A DNA stretch of 64,000 bases from Aspidapion aeneum (lineage: Eukaryota; Arthropoda; Insecta; Coleoptera; Brentidae), in NCBI GenBank assembly GCA_963576565.1, contig OY755039.1, positions 23,267,102-23,331,101 on the forward strand, read 5' to 3'. Position 1 is the stretch's first letter. Each line of letters begins with the position of its first letter. Positions 58,115 through 64,000 of this stretch are shown in pieces. Both the position numbers and the translations under genes were made by a program. A model generated the notes under the pieces. It was not told the DNA's origin. It worked only from the letters and a program-made list of their open reading frames with translations, and made no database searches.

Positions 58115-58740
58115 GGGTCGACCGGGGTAAATGTAAACAGGGGTAAATGTATACGGTCCGAATAAAGAATGTTTAATGGTTTAATGTGGTGATAAGTTCA
58201 GATGCACCTCTGCAAATTAACTTTATTTCATTTTTTCAAATACACTGAAATCTGTTAGTATTTTTTTTTGTTGGCAAGTTAAGTTTTCAACTAAAGTAAT
58301 TATTAGTAACAGCATTATTTTATTTGTTTAAACATGTTTAATTGCATAATATTAATTTTTTTAAATTATTATCGTGTTTACATTTACCCCCAACAATATT
58401 TGACTAGGCGTAAATGTAAACACACTTTTGAGGTAAATGTAAACACACGTGGGGTAATTGTAAAAATAGCCAAAATAAGTTAATTTAATTCAAGATGCCT
58501 CGAAAATATGTGCGCAAGACAAATGGGCCACCACACAGTAAGCAGGATTTGCTACTACTGACGTGCAAAACAGGAATAAAACATATCGTGAAGCTAAAAG
58601 TTTCTACAATCTGTAATATTCCATCGGCTCAATGGTCAAAGGACTTCCTTAGATTCCACTGGTCCCGGTCGTAAAATGTCGTTTAATGCAGATATAGAAT
58701 CTAAAATCGTAGATTGCCCTGTCCAGGGCAAGATATCCAT
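58115..58740 (+). pseudogene. pogo/Tigger-like transposon 5' part with transposase start
   Basis: From an ATG at 58495 the translation begins PRKYVRKTNGPPHSKQDLL. After a frame shift it gives NRNKTYREAKSFYN, and after another TGPGRKMSFNADIESKIVD. This is the Psq-type DNA-binding head of pogo/Tigger-like transposases. The DDE catalytic region and the 3' end are absent. Upstream (58115-58160 and 58375-58460) lie repeated ggggtaaatgtaaaca words and their complement, beginning gtcgaccgggg, a plausible terminal repeat for the group. Confidence 0.7.
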
Positions 58741-58925
58741 GCGATTAAAATACTTGTTAATTTTTATCTTAGAAAAAAGGATAATATCCAAATATTACCA
58801 CAAAATTTCTTTATAATTTTTTTTATAAACGGGAGTGTCTTTTTCTTTTTTTTAGGTAAAATAGTTTTCGGTACTGTAACGAGCCGATTATTTTTTGGTC
58901 GAAATTCATCAATGCTAATGACCGT

Positions 58926-59156
58926 TTTTTGACAGTTAAAAAGTTTAAAAAATGCTAACTTTTTAACGGAGCGTCGCATCAATATGCGGTTTATAGAATA
59001 TTGTAGCTCACATTTTTTAAAAAAATTTGTGTTATAACCAAAAACTTGGTAGGAGCTTTCGTTTCAGAGATCTTAAAAGGTTCATATAGCATGAAGTTTA
59101 CTTGGAGTGTGCCAATGGGTTAGGAAGGTATCAGATCCGTCATGGATCCATTTATT
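58926..59156 (-). mobile_element. Family G element, one end only
   Basis: Ends in gatccgtcatggatccattt and aligns with both halves of the complete copy at 60804-61463 (aaccgcatatt, tgttataaccaaaaac, taggagcttt/gtagtttcc). The left half is missing. Confidence 0.7.
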
Positions 59157-59549
59157 TTCTCTTAAAATCACGGTTCGTAGGTATGCATGCTGGTCAGAAA
59201 TTGCATTTAATGCCCTTGGCGCACAGTGCCTTGATACACAGACAATAATAATATATCGACTATACCTATCTGTATCATTTTTTTAAAGAAAATTCATCAG
59301 TAGTCTATAAACTGATCAACAATTTAATATGAGATATCAGTTCGGCAAAAATTTTTTATCAGAAGTCGCAGAAAGCTTTACCGAAAAACTGTTATTTAAA
59401 ACATACCTGAAGATTTATATTTTTCAGTTTGATTTTTATAGTAACCGTAAAAGTTTAAAAAAAATGTAGTTTGCGAGAAATGGTTTATTATGTATTTATA
59501 TAAACAATAAAACAAAACTTATTAAAAGTTAAATTATTTTGATTTCTGC
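59157..59549. other. No gene seen
   Basis: 59190-59215 is a partial copy of the hairpin repeat at 57893. The rest is AT-rich. Confidence 0.3.
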
Positions 59550-59785
59550 TTAACCCGGCGTTGGTACACCTGGGTATGACATACCCAGGATTGAGAAAAA
59601 CCAACAGAACTTATGAATTCGCAGCGCTTCAAGCTTGCCCCTCCTCCTACTTTCAAGCACCACTTGTTCTAATCGCGGACTACTAAAAAAAAAAACGGGT
59701 TTAGTATCAATCTGCCTCTGGTGCTAAGAGTTAAACTTGCGTCGGGCATGTGATACCCGGGTGTACCAGCCGCGTAGCATTTTTT
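59550..59785. mobile_element. piggyBac-like end
   Basis: TTAA (59550-59553) is followed by cccggcgttggtacacctgg. The complement-like gtgatacccgggtgtaccag lies at 59748-59767. TTAA with a CCC start is typical of piggyBac ends. The right part lacks a TTAA, so this may be a left end with its sub-terminal inverted repeat rather than a whole MITE. Confidence 0.45.
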
Positions 59786-60803
59786 GAAGCAAGTTCCCAA
59801 GCTAAAGTATTGCATTCGCGAAAACGAAAGTTCTTGAAGCTGCGTTTATAATGCAGAATAAAGAAGTTTTCAGTCAACCAAGCACGGATATACCAAACAT
59901 ATGGAAACCAGACGTCTTAGGATAAAAAAAAAAAAGGGGGAGGGTCGTCACACCTGACTGCACACCAAGTCGTATAAGTAGTAGCCTATAGACTAGCTAG
60001 ATTGTTTAGTTTACACTTGAAAACGACTAGAGATACTTACTAACCGAAACGGCGTGTTTAAAATAAATAAAGACAATGGAAATCCGAAATTTTGTTTCTA
60101 TTTAAAAAGTATTTTTTAGTTCTAAGTAAGAATGTCTTTGTTTTTTTTTTATATAAAAGTACGCCCTGGATTTTCCTGTTTCAAATTATTTAGTTAAATA
60201 TTTTTTAATTTTTCCGATTATCTTCGAAATAAGATAAAAATTTATGTTCTAAATTACTTTTAGCATTTTTTACGCTATTTTAACAAAATAAGTTTTAATT
60301 TTTAGAAAAATGCCCTTGTTACATAAAAATGCATTTAAGTATCTAACGCTAGATGACTAATGTTATATTTTTTTTTTCAACGTCAAAAAGTTTGAAAAAA
60401 TTAAAACACAACCATCATATTAAAATTTTATGTCTACTGTTAACGTTAAATGCGAAATTGTAACTTGTCCGATGAAAGATAAAAATTTCTTTGAAACTTG
60501 TAAATCAAGCAAAAAATGTGAAGCGGAAACAGTTATACAGCAAAAATTTTCGATTTTTTTGAAAGGGAAAACGCTTTGAGGTCTTTTGAAACAACTGTAA
60601 GAATTCAGCCAATTATTTTTACCTAAGGGTAAATAGATTGTGACAACAATGTCAAAGAATTTTTTTTAAATTAAATATTCAACAATTTTTTGAAAGTAAT
60701 ATTTAGTTGTGGGATGATTTTCTAGATATTTCACAAGAGCAGTCATCTCCTGAACCAAGTCGTGGCCATCTCTCAAAACCTTTTGAGGAGTGTTCTCATA
60801 AAC
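59786..60803. other. No gene seen
   Basis: Possibly the decayed interior of the piggyBac-like element, but I find no transposase motif. AT-rich. Confidence 0.3.
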
Positions 60804-61463
60804 AATAAATGGATCCATGACGGATCTGATACATTTATAGCTAGCGTATTAACATACTTCTAGTGAAGCTATGATAATCAGCCTTAGAAACAGTTTTTTG
60901 TAAATATGTCGGAAACTAAAGCTCTCACGAACTTTTTGGTTATAACACAAATTATTGAACAAAATGTGGTCTACTATATTCCGAAAACCGCATATTGATA
61001 CGATGCTATGTTAACCATTTTTTAAATTTTGGATTTTAACCAAAATCTGATCAGCTCGTTAGAGTGTCAAAGACTATTTTACTTGAAAATTTTATGAAAA
61101 TCGGTTTAGCGGTTGAGGAGCTATCGTGATACGGACAGAAAAAAAATACACACACACACATACACACCTACACACACACACAGACATCATGACGATATTG
61201 CTAGGATAGGTCAAAATACACCCAAATAACACATTTTCGGCGTTATGTTTTTTAAGTTAAGTTTTTCGTCGAAAACAATACCTTCTCTAGCTATTGCTTC
61301 GCGGGCTAGAAAGGAAGGAAAAACCGAACCAAAAACTTCGTAGGAGCTGTAGTTTCCGAGATATTTACAAAAAACTGTTTTAAGGCTGATTATCATAGCT
61401 TCACTTGAAGTGTGCTAATAGGCTAGCTAGGAAGGTATCAGGTCCGTCATGGATCCATTTATT
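60804..61463. mobile_element. Family G inverted-repeat element, complete copy
   Basis: 660 bp. The ends are aataaatggatccatgacgg and its complement, and the inverted similarity extends about 180 bp inward (gctatgataatcagcctta, ggttataacac/aaaaac). The middle contains a tatgaaaatcggtttagcgg block directly before an acacac-type microsatellite (about 61142-61185). No transposase. Other family ends are at 51007-51030 and 58926-59156. Confidence 0.75.
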
Positions 61464-62118
61464 TTAATACTCGCGGTCATCTGCAGTGTATCCATACCAC
61501 ATTTTTAAGAAGTAAAATGTTTAGACAGTTTTATATAAGAAAATTATAAAGTACTTCTGGGTACTTTTTGTAAAATCTTAATTAAATTACACACAAATAA
61601 AATAATTTTATTTAAAATTCAGACTTTAAAAAATTAGGCCACAATAATGTTTAAGATGTTTATATCATTTCTTTTTATGAATGTAAAATTCCTATTTATG
61701 TTTCTCTCCTTCAGTATAGTTAAAACACTTATTTTTAAAATTTTGCTTAATAATTCCTTAGTTTTATAGGTACTTAATGCAAATTGCTAAGAAACGCAAC
61801 TGTTATACAGAAGAGGTAAAGAAACAAATTGCGTTGCAAAAATTCCGATAAAAACTAAATTCAAATAAAATTTGTTGAACAATATTATGGTTTAGACCTT
61901 TGTTATCACAATGCCGTTCACGAAATCCTAAAAAGCGTACCCGCGAATATTATTTTTTGCAACAGGATGGCTCATTGTGCGGCGCCGGCGGGTAAAAAAA
62001 TCCTCGCGACTCAGTAATTACAATGACGGTAGCTAACAAAGTGTAAAATACGCTCAAAATAAAATGATTTAATCCAAAATTTTTTGTTGTAAAATATTAA
62101 TAAATTTAACAAACAAGA
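61464..62118. other. No gene seen
   Basis: AT-rich, with a short GC-rich island near 61975-62000 (gtgcggcgccggcgg). Confidence 0.3.
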
Positions 62119-63650
62119 AATTCAGTACCCGTGAATTTAATAAATCAAACAAGTTTCTTGGCTAATCGGGTAAAAAAGAGTTTCTGTTTCTCTCATATTT
62201 TTCCGTGGATAGCTTGAAAGCTTAACCTCACGGGAGTCCAAGATCTAATAAAACCTAATAAGTCATGTCAGTTAACTCTTTGGTCTTTATGGGACTCCTC
62301 AGAACACTGCTGGATCAATGTAAATAGTAAGTAAACTCGAGAGAAACTAGAACATCAGCAGGCGAAAATAAACTGCTATACATATCGATCAATGAAAAGA
62401 TCGATTGCAAATAAAAATTTAGAGAGTTTACTCACTATTTACGTGGGATTAAAGACAAAAGCATCTAATTAACTTCGCTAGGGTGTCACATTCACCAAGC
62501 AGTGTTCTGAGGAGTCCCATAAGGACGAAACAGTTACCTGTCAATAGTTATTAGGTGTCCATTAGATCATTGACCCCCGTGAGGTTAAGCTTTCAAGCTA
62601 CCCACGGAAAAATATGAGAGAAACAAAAACTTCTGTTTACCCGATTAGCCACGAAAACTTGTTTGATTTTTAAATTCACGGGTACTAAAATTCCCGTTTG
62701 TTGGCAAAAAAGATATTTCACAATATACAGCAGCTCCTGCGTTAAAACATTTTATCCGCGATTTTGTTCATTAATTACATCAAATTAAATCTAAAATAAT
62801 AATTAAGCTATATGATTAATTAAGAGGGTGGTTGCGTGGGTGGGTTGAATCCACGACTGCGTAAAAAAAGCAGCAGCATTAGTTAAATATGCAAAAGGAG
62901 ACCAGGACCGTAGCTAGGGTGGCAAAGGGGGTACTTGTCCTTTTTTCTCAATATAAACGTAAGATAAGGGACAAAATCGTCTAATTGACTTCGCAAGTTT
63001 GTCACATTGCCCAAGGAGTATTCTGAGGAGTCCCATAAGAACGAAACAGTTAACTGTCAACACTTATTGGGTGTCCATTAGATCTTAGACCTCCGTGAGG
63101 TTAAGCTTTCAAGCTACCCACGGAAAAATATGAGGAAACAAAAACTCCTTTTTACCAGATTAGCCACAAAACTTGTTGGATTTTCTAAATTCACAGGTAC
63201 TACATTTCACGTTTGTTAGTATTATTTGGCTTGAAAATTCCTCTGATTGACGCTCGCGTGTCTGATGGCGGGTAAATACGCTAATCATCGTTGATTTGGC
63301 CTGAAAGAAAGAAGAGCTGTCGTAGGACATGGATGGTTTGTTTCTTTTTATTTGCAATCGATCTTTTCATTCATCGATATGTATAGCAGTTTATTTTGGC
63401 CTGTTCTTGTATCTCGGTAGATGACGCTTCTTGCGAGAGTTTACTCACTATTTACATAGGATTAAAGACAAAGCAGTGTTTTGAGGAGTCCCATAATGAA
63501 AAAACAGTTGACTGTCAACACTTATTAGGTGTCCATTAGATCTTGGACCCCCGTGCGGTTAGGCGTTTAAGCTACCCCCGGAAAAATATGAGAGAAAAAA
63601 AACTCCTTTTTACCCGATTAGCCACGAAACTTGTTTGATTGATTAATAAT
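62119..63650. repeat. 510-bp satellite, rearranged cluster
   Basis: 62119-62425 is a plus-orientation partial unit. 62430-62700 is an inverted partial unit that forms a palindrome with it. 62945-63440 and 63441-63645 are further inverted units. The landmarks match the array at 45811-47420 (ggactcctcagaaca, ccgtggatagcttgaaagc, acatatcgat). Between 62701 and 62944 there is unrelated sequence with a gaccgtagctagggtggcaa phrase. Confidence 0.85.
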
Positions 63651-64000
63651 TTTTTTATTACTTAGGTTTAATTTCTACCCAGGTTATTATTTAGGTTTTC
63701 TTTGTAGTACTTAAAACATTCTCTACCAAAGTTAAAATAATCTTCCAAAATCAATTCATGGAAAATATCGGGCACCTTAATATTCATCTTTATATTTCTC
63801 TCTTAAATTGTTTTGTTTAATTATTTTCGCGGATTTATTGCCTTAAATTGTTTTTATAATAAATAGCAAGGGACTTAGCGGTGTTTGGGGTGCAATCAAT
63901 GTGGAAATTAGCCCAGGCTAGAGTTCCAAAACGTTTAAAACCTTGGAGTTTTCATACTACATACAGCAATGGCCACATTTTACGACATATTTTTTAGCAG
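63651..64000. other. No gene seen
   Basis: AT-rich sequence to the window edge. Confidence 0.3.

Noticed and set aside
51007..59156. One 8.1-kb transposon with family G ends at 51007 and 59156
   Set aside because: Only about 24 bp is shared at the left end, and the right end is explained as half of a 660-bp element.
1..64000. CRISPR array, bacterial operon or prophage
   Set aside because: Composition, LINE/LTR elements and the absence of dense genes show eukaryotic nuclear DNA; the tandem repeats have no spacers.

Overview
This is a window of AT-rich eukaryotic nuclear DNA, most likely from an insect or another arthropod. The mobile-element set (an LTR retrotransposon of BEL/Pao type, Jockey/I-type non-LTR elements, P-like, pogo-like, hAT-like and piggyBac-like DNA transposon remains, many TA-flanked MITEs) fits a repeat-rich insect genome. 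The species cannot be fixed from the sequence. I found no convincing host protein-coding gene, rRNA or functional tRNA. Nearly everything recognisable is a transposon, a transposon inside a transposon, or a satellite.

Layout. 1-6 kb: a partial copy of a repeat I call family X, a short target-duplication-flanked insertion with a hammerhead-ribozyme-like motif (495-658), a degenerate minisatellite, a MITE, an RTE-like tail, and two sets of nested inverted-repeat elements. 5.9-15.6 kb: two head-to-tail copies of family X. The first was hit by a 238-bp MITE, which was then hit by a full-length 5.45-kb LINE on the minus strand. Each copy carries a tetranucleotide microsatellite at the same internal site; one is about 1.05 kb of uninterrupted TACA. 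A long inverted repeat with its own nested pogo-like MITE follows. 16-17.4 kb: two inverted-repeat elements. 17.9-28.0 kb: a roughly 2.9-kb element with about 480-bp diverged inverted ends, split by a very young BEL/Pao retrotransposon (19505-26647).

28-41 kb: MITEs, a nested word-repeat element, a rearranged old BEL/Pao copy with its own LTRs (33043-35450), a 506-bp inverted repeat with nearly identical arms (35903-38066), a tRNA-type SINE, and a Jockey-like LINE fragment broken by two TA-flanked MITEs. 41-51 kb: a MITE, a P-element-like transposase pseudogene, tandem copies of a 510-bp satellite, and another Jockey-like fragment. 51-64 kb: hAT-like, pogo-like and piggyBac-like remains, a 2-kb inverted element built of short tandem words, a family with ends containing ggatccatgacgg, and a second cluster of the 510-bp satellite.

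The order of insertions can often be read directly, because target-site duplications and uninterrupted copies of the host repeat are both in the window. The most unusual theme is a recurring architecture: several unrelated inverted-repeat elements have ends made of many copies of one short family-specific word. The BEL/Pao element is the only one close to coding capacity: a single 1806-codon frame broken by two stop codons, with LTRs differing at two of 661 positions.
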